Source of the DNA: UMGS172 sp045578845
GTDB taxonomy: Bacteria > Bacillota > Clostridia > Oscillospirales > Acutalibacteraceae
Length of the DNA: 46,396 nt
Reading direction: 5' to 3'
Assembly (NCBI GenBank): GCA_045578845.1
Contig: JAZNLA010000026.1
Coordinates: 1 to 46,396 of the forward strand
Under the pieces are notes generated by a model. That model was not told the origin of the DNA. It did not search any database and was given only the letters and a program-made list of their open reading frames with translations. The first letter of the stretch is position 1; every line of letters starts with the position of its first letter. The position numbers were made by a program, and so were the translations under genes. Shown piece after piece: positions 16,424-23,265 of the stretch.

Positions 16424-16939
16424 ATGCTTATTAAGTATATCGAAGCGGGACAGGTTGTGGGCACTCATGGAATTAAAGGCGAAATGCGTGTAAATCCTTG
16501 GTGTGACAGTGCCGAATTTTTAAGTAAATTTAAAAAATTATATTTAAATGAAAACGGCACAGAATATTTATCTGTGATACATTCAAGACCGCACGGCAAT
16601 GTTTGTCTTGTTAAAGCAAAAGAAGTTGACACTATTGAACAGGCTGAAAAATATCGCAGTAAAATATTATATATTGACCGAGCCGACTGTAAACTCGAAA
16701 AAGGTCAGTATTTTATAAGTGATATTTTAGGTGCAAAAGTTTTTAATGAAGAAACTTTGGAATTTTTAGGCAATGTTTCCAATGTGTCACCTACGGGTGC
16801 AAATGACGTTTGGCACATAAAAAATAACGGTAATGAATATTTAATTCCGAATATACCCGAATTTGTAAAATCGGTTGATATAGAAAAAGGTAAAATTTTG
16901 ATTTTACCTATTAAAGGAATGTTTGAAGATGAAGATTGA
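16424..16939 (+). CDS. rimM: Ribosome maturation factor RimM
   Basis: This 171-residue protein binds S19 and the head of the 30S subunit during assembly. The N-terminal barrel begins YIEAGQVVGTHGIKGEMRVNPWCDS, and the C-terminal PRC-barrel includes LGAKVFNEETLEFLGNVSNVSPTGANDVWHI and IPNIPEFVKSVDIEKGKILI. An AGGAG site precedes the ATG. Its 3' end overlaps trmD by 11 bases, indicating translational coupling. Confidence 0.96.
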   Translation: MLIKYIEAGQVVGTHGIKGEMRVNPWCDSAEFLSKFKKLYLNENGTEYLSVIHSRPHGNVCLVKAKEVDTIEQAEKYRSKILYIDRADCKLEKGQYFISDILGAKVFNEETLEFLGNVSNVSPTGANDVWHIKNNGNEYLIPNIPEFVKSVDIEKGKILILPIKGMFEDED

Positions 16940-17615
16940 TATTATGACACTTTTCCCTGAAATGTGCGAAATCGTTTTAAACGAAAGCATTATCGGCAGG
17001 GCAAGAAAATCGGGCAAAGTTCAAATAAATTGCCATAATATCCGAGATTTTGCAGGAAACAAACATAACCGTGTTGACGATGCACCTTATGGTGGCGGAA
17101 AGGGTATGGTTATGCAGGCAGAACCGATTTATGCCTGTTTTAAGAGCCTTTACTGTGAAAACGATAAGAAACCACATCTTATTTATATGTCGCCCAAAGG
17201 TAAAACCTTTAAGCAAGAAGACGCTGTCCGTTTGTCAAAATATGACCGAATTGTATTGCTTTGCGGTCATTATGAAGGTGTTGACCAACGTGTAATCGAC
17301 GAAATTGTTGACGAGGAAATTTCGGTAGGTGATTATGTTTTAACGGGTGGTGAATTACCGGCATTAATAGTTACAGATGCAGTTTGCCGTATGGTTAAGG
17401 GAGTACTACCCGAAGAGGTTTGCTTTACCGAAGAAAGCCATTTTAACGGCTTGTTAGAATACCCGCAGTACACAAGACCTGAAGTTTGGCATAATGTATC
17501 TGTACCGGAAGTTTTACTTTCGGGTCATCATGTAAATATAAAAAAATGGCGTGATGAAATGTCGGTTGAAATTACTAAAATGAAACGACCGGATATGATT
17601 GACAATGATAAATAA
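16929..17615 (+). CDS. trmD: tRNA (guanine-37 N1)-methyltransferase TrmD
   Basis: This 228-residue SPOUT-class enzyme methylates G37 of tRNAs reading CNN and some GGN codons, using S-adenosylmethionine, and so prevents +1 frameshifting. Diagnostic stretches are IDIMTLFPEMCEIVL, VDDAPYGGGKGMVMQ, LCGHYEGVDQRV and SVGDYVLTGGELPA, which form the trefoil knot. ATG 16929 fits the family start better than TTG 16923 and overlaps rimM by 11 bases. rplS, which usually follows trmD, is not here. The tRNA-Pro(GGG) gene downstream is a substrate type (G37). Confidence 0.97.
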   Translation: MKIDIMTLFPEMCEIVLNESIIGRARKSGKVQINCHNIRDFAGNKHNRVDDAPYGGGKGMVMQAEPIYACFKSLYCENDKKPHLIYMSPKGKTFKQEDAVRLSKYDRIVLLCGHYEGVDQRVIDEIVDEEISVGDYVLTGGELPALIVTDAVCRMVKGVLPEEVCFTEESHFNGLLEYPQYTRPEVWHNVSVPEVLLSGHHVNIKKWRDEMSVEITKMKRPDMIDNDK

Positions 17616-17741
17616 TATATAAAATTATATTATTGTCGAAATAATGGATATTTTTGTGTTAATTTTCAACAAACCTTGAGAAATTTAATATTCTAAATTT
17701 GTCGTTTTACGAAAACTTTTTCAAAGTATGCACATAAACCG

Positions 17742-17769
17742 TTGACTAAAACACATTATGTGGTATAAT
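17742..17769 (+). promoter_or_regulatory. Extended -10 promoter of the HPr gene
   Basis: TTGACT (17742-17747) and TATAAT (17764-17769) are spaced 16 bases with a TGG extension (17761-17763). The promoter lies about 70 bases before the HPr ATG, leaving a leader in which no recognised riboswitch was seen. Confidence 0.78.
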
Positions 17770-17841
17770 ATGCATATCGCATGTTATCGCTTTTTAATAG
17801 TTTGTGTAATTTATAATGCAAGTTACAAAAGGAGAATATTT

Positions 17842-18105
17842 ATGTTTGTTAAAGATGTTATAGTTCAAAATCAGGTTGGACTTCATGCACGTCCTGCAAC
17901 CTTCTTTATTCAAAAGGCTAATGAATTCAAGTCTTCTATATGGGTTGAAAAGGAAGAGCGTCGTGTTAACGCTAAGAGTCTTCTCGGTGTTCTTTCACTT
18001 GGTATTGTCGGCGGTACTTCAATTCGCATTATTGCTGACGGCAGTGACGAACAGGCAGCAGTTGAAGGTCTTATCGCTCTTGTTGAGTCCGGTTTTGCTG
18101 AATAA
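17842..18105 (+). CDS. HPr-family phosphocarrier protein
   Basis: This 87-residue protein is HPr-like, a small carrier that in PTS systems takes phosphate from enzyme I to the sugar-specific IIA proteins, and in Firmicutes is also phosphorylated on Ser46 for carbon catabolite control. Both sites are present: H15 in GLHARPATFF and S46 in NAKSLLGVLSLG. Keeping His15 argues for true HPr rather than Crh. ATG 17842 is set by AAAGGAG at 17828-17834 and by the family length; the frame is open further upstream without family similarity. No ptsI is adjacent. Confidence 0.92.
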   Translation: MFVKDVIVQNQVGLHARPATFFIQKANEFKSSIWVEKEERRVNAKSLLGVLSLGIVGGTSIRIIADGSDEQAAVEGLIALVESGFAE

Positions 18106-18121
18106 TCTTAATAAAAATTTT

Positions 18122-18157
18122 AAAGTCGGTACAGTTACTCTGTACCGACTTTTTTAT
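18122..18157. terminator. Bidirectional terminator between HPr and MFS genes
   Basis: A perfect 13-bp stem, AAAGTCGGTACAG (18122-18134) with 18140-18152, runs into a T tract on the plus strand and has A-rich sequence on the other side. The last codons and stop of the convergent MFS gene lie inside it. Confidence 0.9.
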
Positions 18158-19382
18158 TGTTAATATACCATTTATTTATCATTGAGTATATTATTATACC
18201 TACTAGCGGGAATAACATGCCGATTATCAAACCGAATTTCATACTTAACTGTTCTGCAGTAATGTTCAAAGTAGATGCCATGTTACTAATATTTGGAATT
18301 TTATAGGTGTAATCGGTTATAATACCGACTAGTTGCGGTCCAACTGATGCACCTAAATCACCGCCCGCCGCCATAAGTGCAAATATAAATACACCGCCGT
18401 TAGGATAACGGTCGGTAGCGGTAATGAGTGAGCCGGGCCACATCATTGAGGTACATAAACCGGTTAAACTACAGGCTAAAAGTCCTATTAGTGCTATATT
18501 TGATATAGCGGCAGCGATGTAACATACTGTAGCACCTACGGCACCTAAAATTAAGACTTTGCTGATATTTTTACCGTATTTTGTGTAAAGAGTTCTGCCA
18601 AGACCTAACATTGCACCAAATAATGCAACACCGAAAATATCTCCGAATATTTTCGGCACATTCAGTGCTTTTTCGATGTAACTCGAACTCCACTGTGCCA
18701 TTGTACATTCGGCGGCACCGCCTAAAAATATACCAATAACACATAGCCAAACACCTTTGTTTTTTAATTGATTTAATGCACCTGATGTTTTTTTTGGTGT
18801 TACCATATTAGGTATTTCACTGCCGATAAAAAGCACTGCACATATTATCGGGATTATAGTAATTAATAAAGTGAATATCTGCCAATATTCATTGCCGAAA
18901 GTAAAAATTAAAACCGTAAAAGAAATTACAAATCCGACAACACCCCATGCGTAAGCAGAGTGAAGTTTACTCATTTCACGGTCGGGTTCTTTAGAAGGAA
19001 TAGCGGCGATAGTCGGACTGATGAGAACTTCGGCAAGACCGGTACCGAAAGAAAAAATTATTGTACCGAGTACTAACCCGAAATAAACTGCTTTTGGAAA
19101 TATAAAAGGGGAAAGTGCATAAACAATAAATCCCGAAGCAGAAATAAAGGGCATAAGTTTTAGAGTCAACTTTATATTAAATTTATTTGAGAAAAACGAG
19201 AAAATTAAGTCAATTCCTAGTTGCGTTACAAAGTTTATTAAAACAAGAGTACCGAGCAATGAATATGATATTCCGTACAACTCTTTAAATGTCAAAAATA
19301 AAATAGGAGATATATTACCTGCTATAGACATAGATATATTAGCCATATAACATGCAGACTTAAGTCTTCTGTTTTTATTCAT
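18135..19382 (-). CDS. MFS permease
   Basis: This 415-residue membrane protein has about twelve hydrophobic segments and belongs to the major facilitator superfamily. It looks closest to the sugar-type FucP/GlcP-like group, judging from general layout and the loop SKEPDREMSKLHSAYAWG after the fifth segment. The substrate is not determinable. ATG 19382 (MNKNRRLK) is used because the frame further upstream is antisense to a tRNA-terminator and cannot be coding; GGAAGTG precedes the ATG. It lies just after the tRNA-Pro gene and its terminator on the same strand. With no separate promoter seen, expression may depend on read-through from the tRNA promoter. Confidence 0.82.
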   Translation of the reverse strand: MNKNRRLKSACYMANISMSIAGNISPILFLTFKELYGISYSLLGTLVLINFVTQLGIDLIFSFFSNKFNIKLTLKLMPFISASGFIVYALSPFIFPKAVYFGLVLGTIIFSFGTGLAEVLISPTIAAIPSKEPDREMSKLHSAYAWGVVGFVISFTVLIFTFGNEYWQIFTLLITIIPIICAVLFIGSEIPNMVTPKKTSGALNQLKNKGVWLCVIGIFLGGAAECTMAQWSSSYIEKALNVPKIFGDIFGVALFGAMLGLGRTLYTKYGKNISKVLILGAVGATVCYIAAAISNIALIGLLACSLTGLCTSMMWPGSLITATDRYPNGGVFIFALMAAGGDLGASVGPQLVGIITDYTYKIPNISNMASTLNITAEQLSMKFGLIIGMLFPLVGIIIYSMINKWYINNKKVGTE

Positions 19383-19398
19383 TTTTTCACTTCCAAAT

Positions 19399-19435
19399 AA
19401 AAAAATAAGACCACTGTAAGTATGACAGTGGTCTT
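19399..19435 (-). terminator. Terminator of the tRNA-Pro gene
   Basis: On the minus strand an 11-bp perfect stem (19435-19425 with 19417-19407) is followed by ATTTTTTT. It starts at the tRNA 3' end and lies between the tRNA and the MFS gene. Confidence 0.85.
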
Positions 19436-19511
19436 GGTCCGAGTGGCGAGAATCGAACTCACGGCCTCTTGAACCCCATTCAAGCGCTCTACCAAACTGG
19501 GCTACACCCGG
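19435..19511 (-). tRNA. tRNA-Pro (anticodon GGG)
   Basis: On the minus strand a complete cloverleaf is visible. The acceptor stem CCGGGTG pairs with CACTCGG. The D arm is GCCCAGTTTGGTAGAGC. The anticodon stem CTTGA/TCAAG encloses the loop ATGGGGT, giving anticodon GGG with U33. The T arm contains GAGTTCGATTCTC. The discriminator is A and the CCA end is encoded. It has its own promoter and terminator. It decodes CCC/CCU and is intact; the nearby prophage did not use it as an integration site. Confidence 0.95.
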
Positions 19512-19522
19512 ATACCTAAAGT

Positions 19523-19551
19523 ATAATAGCACAGTTGTGTTTTAAATGCAA
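19523..19551 (-). promoter_or_regulatory. Promoter of the tRNA-Pro gene
   Basis: On the minus strand TTGCAT (19551-19546) and TATTAT (19528-19523) are spaced 17 bases, 11 bases before the tRNA 5' end. Confidence 0.7.
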
Positions 19552-19656
19552 GTCTTTTTTTCGTAAATTCACAACTTTTTTAAACATATTTTCTCTGTAT
19601 CATAAAATGGATTAGGCGGACAGTTATTTCGTCTAATAAAATATAGGAGAAAACAA

Positions 19657-19875
19657 ATGGCAGATTTAAAATTTGCGGAGTTTGTTGGTATGCCGAAACT
19701 TACTGATAATAAATTCGGCAAAATACCTCTTGATGAACTACCGCTAACTATGAGTTATGTTCCGATGCAGTGTATCGGCTCGGTATATGCTGAGGACGAA
19801 GCGTTAATGAGGGGTACACTGTTTCCTGAACTTGATAAACCTTTTAAAGGTAAATTTACAGGAGGCAGAAAATAA
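19657..19875 (+). CDS. cotJA: Spore coat-associated protein CotJA
   Basis: This 72-residue protein matches CotJA, a small inner-coat component made in the mother cell under sigma-E in Bacillus. The family core is LPLTMSYVPMQCIGSVYAEDEALMRGTLFPELDKPF. It begins behind ATAGGAG and overlaps cotJB by one base (TAATG), indicating coupling. Upstream, a short hairpin (19611-19637) lies in the leader. It marks the host as a spore former. Confidence 0.93.
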   Translation: MADLKFAEFVGMPKLTDNKFGKIPLDELPLTMSYVPMQCIGSVYAEDEALMRGTLFPELDKPFKGKFTGGRK

Positions 19876-20132
19876 TGGAGATAACCGAAAAAGCACTTTT
19901 AAAACAAATATCCGAAATGCAGTTTGCATTTTATGAATGTTTGCTTTATTTGGATACCCACCCGAAAGATAAAGATGCCTTAAAGAAATTTGAGCATTAC
20001 AGGGTAAAACTTTCAGAACTAATGGCACTTTATGAGAGCCGTTTCGGACCGATTACCATGACAGGTGATTTCGGTAATGACGGATTTGATTGGGTATCTG
20101 ACCCGTGGCCATGGGAAAAGGAGGCAAACTAA
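19875..20132 (+). CDS. cotJB: Spore coat protein CotJB
   Basis: This 85-residue protein matches CotJB: LLKQISEMQFAFYECLLYLDTHPKDKDALKKFEHYR followed by an aromatic tail, FDWVSDPWPWEKEAN. In Bacillus CotJA and CotJC interact and CotJB is encoded between them. Its stop is directly followed by the cotJC ATG. The gene is intact, unlike cotJC. Confidence 0.93.
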   Translation: MEITEKALLKQISEMQFAFYECLLYLDTHPKDKDALKKFEHYRVKLSELMALYESRFGPITMTGDFGNDGFDWVSDPWPWEKEAN

Positions 20133-20246
20133 ATGTGGCAATATCAAAAGAAATTACAGTATCCCATTAAAATTAAACAAACCAATCCAAAACTTGCAAG
20201 CCTTATAATCAGCCAATACGGAGGTGCGGGTGGTAAAAAGATATGA
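20133..20246 (+). pseudogene. cotJC: cotJC 5' fragment, interrupted by prophage insertion
   Basis: The frame starts at the ATG directly after the cotJB stop and reads MWQYQKKLQYPIKIKQTNPK, then LASLIISQYGG, which is the N-terminus of CotJC (a manganese-catalase-like coat protein of about 190 residues). After residue ~33 (GGAGG) the family resemblance stops; the frame ends three codons later at TGA 20244-20246. The serine recombinase stop lies at 20248. I infer that the prophage integrated inside codons ~30-34 and that the remaining ~150 codons lie at its far end, outside the window. Precise excision would rebuild the gene. It may therefore be a reversible interruption rather than decay. Confidence 0.88.
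20217..20237 (+). other. Probable left attachment site (attL)
   Basis: The junction between cotJC and the prophage lies in the G-rich stretch coding QYGGAGG, with GG-containing steps such as GGAGGT and GGGTGGT that could hold the two-base crossover of a large serine recombinase. The exact core cannot be fixed without the right junction or an empty site. Confidence 0.55.
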
Positions 20247-20247
20247 A

Positions 20248-21684
20248 TTACTCGTAAAAATAAAACTGCAGGGTGGTTGTGGCTCGGGTGAATATGATTT
20301 TACTTATTATTGACCGCAGAGCCTCGTTCTTTGCTGCAGGGGTGGTGTCGGGGTTGGTGACGATTTTTAACACACTACTTATTTTTTTACGGTATTCTTC
20401 TTTATTACTTTTGGTCTTTGGCTCTGTTTTTTCCATTTCTGCCTTGACCTTTTCTATAAACTGTAATATTTGGGTTTTGTTTGCTTTGTATTCTTCTAAA
20501 GAGTCGATACCGTCTTGATATGCTTGTTTGATTCTGTCGAGTTTGGAATACTCGTTTTTTAATATCCTATCATAGTCTGTGTGCGTTTCTTTTGCACTGC
20601 TAATATTCTTATTAGGCTCAATTAAAAAATCGCCTGCAACGTGAATTTCGGTCAAATAATCAATAATGGCTTTATCTAATTTCGCTATTGAAATAGAATG
20701 AGAAACTTTACAACTTCCTCTTGCGTAGTTGTGGCACTGCAGATATTCGGATTTATTTGTCCTTACTAAGGTTGCCCCGCAATTACTGCAACGCACCAAA
20801 CCTTTGGTTAAGAAGTTTACATCCTGTTCTGTGCGGCTGTATTTTCCGTACCGTCTTTTTTGCTCGATTATTCGTTCTTGCACCTTATTAAACGTATCGG
20901 TATCAATAATCGGCTCATGGGTACCGTCGAATACAAGAATACCGGGGTCGTCAAAGTGACGCAAAGAGGCGGCTCTTCCGTTTTCACTCCAACGAATTTT
21001 ACCCGCATAAACAGGATTACGTAAAATATATTCAATACATCTGTTATCGGGAACTTTGCCGCGTTTTGTACGCAGGCCTAAGTTCCCGTACTTTACGGCA
21101 ATACTACGGTACTTGCCGCCGTTCAAATAATCGATAAATATTCCCTTTATAAGTTCTGCATCAGCGTTAGGGATATATTTACCGTTTATCATGTCATAAC
21201 CTATTGGCGGGGGTGTAACCGGCTCACCGCGTGAGGCACGTTCTTTCATGCCGCGGCGTACCTCTTGAGAAAGGTTTATAAGGTAATATTCGTCGGACCA
21301 TTCGATAATTCTTTCGATAAGCGAGCCGAAAGGACCGTCGGGCAGTGCTTCGGAAATAGATAAAACATCTATATCGTTCTTCTTGAGCATGGATTTAAGA
21401 ACGATAGATTCCTCTTGATTTCGGGCAAATCGGCTGAATTTCCAAACAAGGATAACATCAAACGGTTTTGGCTTTTTCTTGGTAAGCGATATTAGTTTCA
21501 TAAACTCGGTACGTTTACTCATATTTTTACCCGATTTGCCGCCGTCTTCGGTGAATATATAGTCTTCAATCAAACTTATTTCGTTTTTATTTGCAAATTC
21601 GCGTATAAGTTTTAATTGACTGTCGGGACTGTATTCAATTTGGTCGTCGGTTGATACTCTTATATAACAAGCCGCAGTACGCAT
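20248..21684 (-). CDS. Large serine recombinase (phage integrase)
   Basis: This 478-residue site-specific recombinase would integrate and excise the prophage. The catalytic resolvase domain starts CYIRVSTDDQ with nucleophile S11 and has the Arg-rich VWKFSRFARNQEE. Then come the recombinase domain (PIGYDMINGKYIPNADAELIKGIF and NPVYAGKIRW), a zinc ribbon (CSNCGATL ... CHNYARGSC) and a C-terminal coiled coil. This is the large serine integrase layout of phiC31, SprA and SpoIVCA. It sits 1 bp from the cotJC remnant and points at it, at the left edge of the element. GGAAG lies before the ATG. Excision would need a directionality factor, not identified here. In sigK and spsM elements the recombinase acts in the mother cell. 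Confidence 0.95.
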   Translation of the reverse strand: MRTAACYIRVSTDDQIEYSPDSQLKLIREFANKNEISLIEDYIFTEDGGKSGKNMSKRTEFMKLISLTKKKPKPFDVILVWKFSRFARNQEESIVLKSMLKKNDIDVLSISEALPDGPFGSLIERIIEWSDEYYLINLSQEVRRGMKERASRGEPVTPPPIGYDMINGKYIPNADAELIKGIFIDYLNGGKYRSIAVKYGNLGLRTKRGKVPDNRCIEYILRNPVYAGKIRWSENGRAASLRHFDDPGILVFDGTHEPIIDTDTFNKVQERIIEQKRRYGKYSRTEQDVNFLTKGLVRCSNCGATLVRTNKSEYLQCHNYARGSCKVSHSISIAKLDKAIIDYLTEIHVAGDFLIEPNKNISSAKETHTDYDRILKNEYSKLDRIKQAYQDGIDSLEEYKANKTQILQFIEKVKAEMEKTEPKTKSNKEEYRKKISSVLKIVTNPDTTPAAKNEALRSIISKIIFTRATTTLQFYFYE

Positions 21685-21718
21685 ATTATCTTCCTTTCGT
21701 GAAATTTTAAAAAATATA

Positions 21719-21748
21719 TTGACAACAATAATAATTTTAGGGTATATT
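21719..21748 (+). promoter_or_regulatory. Promoter of the GNAT pair
   Basis: TTGACA (21719-21724) and TATATT (21743-21748) are spaced 18 bases, in the divergent gap between the integrase and the small-protein/GNAT pair. Confidence 0.65.
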
Positions 21749-21802
21749 AAGAATGTAATAGGACTTTTGAGCCGTCTTTTTAAAGAATAGGAGTTGATAA
21801 AG

Positions 21803-21973
21803 TTGGCAACAAGAAGTATCTATAAGGATGTAGTAATTAAAAATAAGACATTAGGCCGAGGCTTGGTTAACGCTTTGGAGCATGCCAAAGATAAAAAGTG
21901 CAAAGAAGTGACTATGCAAAAGCAGTTAACCAATGTGAAAAAAGATAAAATTAAGGAGATATTCGGTAACTAA
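21803..21973 (+). CDS. Small basic protein paired with GNAT (antitoxin-like)
   Basis: This 56-residue, lysine-rich protein starts at TTG 21803 (ATRSIYKDVVIKNKTLGRG) with AGGAG 9 bases upstream. Its stop overlaps the GNAT start (TAATG). It has the size and position of an antitoxin encoded before its toxin, and small proteins with this ATRSIYK-type start are, as I recall, often found beside such acetyltransferases in Firmicutes mobile elements. No DNA-binding fold is obvious. It could instead be a stability partner of the GNAT protein. Confidence 0.6.
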   Translation: MATRSIYKDVVIKNKTLGRGLVNALEHAKDKKCKEVTMQKQLTNVKKDKIKEIFGN

Positions 21974-22572
21974 TGGCAGGGTATAAAAAGGTTTTGTTAT
22001 CGGATATGATTACTGAACTCGGAGAGGACCGCACAAAGGAAATTCTTTCCGAGTTTTCTTGTCCGTTAAACAAGGATGTAGAAGATTTTTTAAAAAACAA
22101 ATCAATAGAATTTGCCAAACAGAGAATTGCAGCAACACATTTGATATTCAGTGATTATAAAGAAAAATTAGTGTTGGTGGGTTATTTTGCTTTGGCAAAT
22201 AAAAATTTCAGAATAATGAAAAAATGCTTAAGTAACAATTTGAGCAAAAAAATATCAAAATTCGGTACATATGACAGTGATACAAGAAGTTACAACATAC
22301 CCGCACCTTTGATTGCTCAATTAGGTAAAAATTTTAATAATTCGTATAATACATTGATTTCAGGCGACGAACTTTTAAAAATAGCCTGTGATTGCGTTGC
22401 TGAATTGCAACTGTTTTTAAGCGGTAAAGTTATTTATATTGAATGTGAAGACAAGCCGAGACTTTTGGAATTTTACGAAAGTAACGGTTTTGTTGAATTC
22501 GGCAAAAGAAAACTTGATAAAGATGAAGACGCATTTGGGGATTATTTAGTTCAAATGTTAAAATGTCAATAA
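21973..22572 (+). CDS. GNAT-type N-acetyltransferase (toxin-like)
   Basis: This 199-residue protein ends in the GNAT acetyl-CoA motif LEFYESNGFVEFGKRKL after a helical acceptor region, so it is probably an N-acetyltransferase. Its middle (YNIPAPLIAQLGKNFNNSYN) resembles phage and plasmid GNAT proteins whose family includes tRNA-acetylating toxins. It is translated with the 56-residue upstream partner through a one-base overlap and closes at a terminator 4 bases after its stop. A toxin-antitoxin role is inferred from this arrangement, not proven; a modifier of phage or host protein is an alternative. Confidence 0.62.
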   Translation: MAGYKKVLLSDMITELGEDRTKEILSEFSCPLNKDVEDFLKNKSIEFAKQRIAATHLIFSDYKEKLVLVGYFALANKNFRIMKKCLSNNLSKKISKFGTYDSDTRSYNIPAPLIAQLGKNFNNSYNTLISGDELLKIACDCVAELQLFLSGKVIYIECEDKPRLLEFYESNGFVEFGKRKLDKDEDAFGDYLVQMLKCQ

Positions 22573-22576
22573 TATT

Positions 22577-22617
22577 ACTTCGTTTTGGTATTGCTGTACT
22601 AAAGCGGAGTTTTTTTA
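22577..22617 (+). terminator. Terminator of the GNAT pair
   Basis: A 14-bp stem with three G-U pairs (22577-22590 with 22597-22610) has a 6-base loop and is followed by seven T. It separates the GNAT unit from the convergent lysogeny operon. Confidence 0.87.
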
Positions 22618-22636
22618 TTTTTGCAGTTGAGTGCAA

Positions 22637-23254
22637 TTAAAATAAATTTTTTAATTTCCCATCAAATGTGTTTTTGGTAACAGAGATTTGGCGGGAGTTA
22701 ATGATTTCTTCTACATCTGTTTTATCATTAAACGATGTGCTGCTATTGGTTACACGGTTATTGATTTCACAATATAACTTTGTAATATAATATAATTTAC
22801 ACATTATTATTGCAAAATCACTTAACAAATGGGACGAAACATATGATTTGCCAAAATAACCGTTGTCAGTTCTGTCATGTGAAATTGTTTCAACGTGCAT
22901 GTCATGTTCTAAAAATTTATCATCGCATATATGATTTTCCAAATAATATGCAAACAAATACATAAAAATAAAATTTTCAATTTCGTCATAACTGACACTA
23001 ATAAAAGTTTTAATTTTAGGTAGATAAAGTTTATCGGTAAAATATTGCTCTGTTAAATCTTTTTTAAAAGCAGTCAATATTTCGTCTACCATATCCCATT
23101 GTTCTGTTTTTGAAATTTTATATTCTTCGGGGATATTTAAGTCATTTTGTGCAGTTCTAATATATTGTTTGAGTGGCAAATAACGATTAGATTTAGGGTT
23201 TTTAAAGAGTATCCATGTTGTGTATTTTTTTGATTTATATTGATTACTAAACAT
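22637..23254 (-). CDS. Unknown protein cotranscribed with the repressor
   Basis: I do not recognise this 205-residue protein. It is soluble with mixed charge. The middle has a hydrophobic, aromatic stretch (NFIFMYLFAYYLENHI) followed by HDMHVETISHDRTDNGYFGK, rich in His and Asp. It starts 12 bases downstream of the repressor gene; its AAAGGAG overlaps the repressor stop, so the two are coupled and should be expressed in the lysogen. Genes in this place often encode immunity, superinfection exclusion or defence functions. That role is inferred from position only. Confidence 0.6.
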   Translation of the reverse strand: MFSNQYKSKKYTTWILFKNPKSNRYLPLKQYIRTAQNDLNIPEEYKISKTEQWDMVDEILTAFKKDLTEQYFTDKLYLPKIKTFISVSYDEIENFIFMYLFAYYLENHICDDKFLEHDMHVETISHDRTDNGYFGKSYVSSHLLSDFAIIMCKLYYITKLYCEINNRVTNSSTSFNDKTDVEEIINSRQISVTKNTFDGKLKNLF

Positions 23255-23265
23255 AATAACTCCTT

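Noticed and set aside
17611..17634. AT-only hairpin after trmD (AATAATATA / TATATTATT)
   Set aside because: A 9-bp stem of only A-T pairs without a T run is expected by chance here; not called as a terminator.
19383..19532. N-terminal extension of the MFS gene frame
   Set aside because: The extension covers the tRNA-Pro gene and its terminator on the same strand. A proper ATG with a ribosome-binding site is at 19382.
19584..19608. Possible sigma-E promoter before cotJA (ACATATT ... CATAAAAT)
   Set aside because: The two boxes are only 10 bases apart, while sigma-E promoters need about 14-15. The match is too weak to list although sporulation control is expected.
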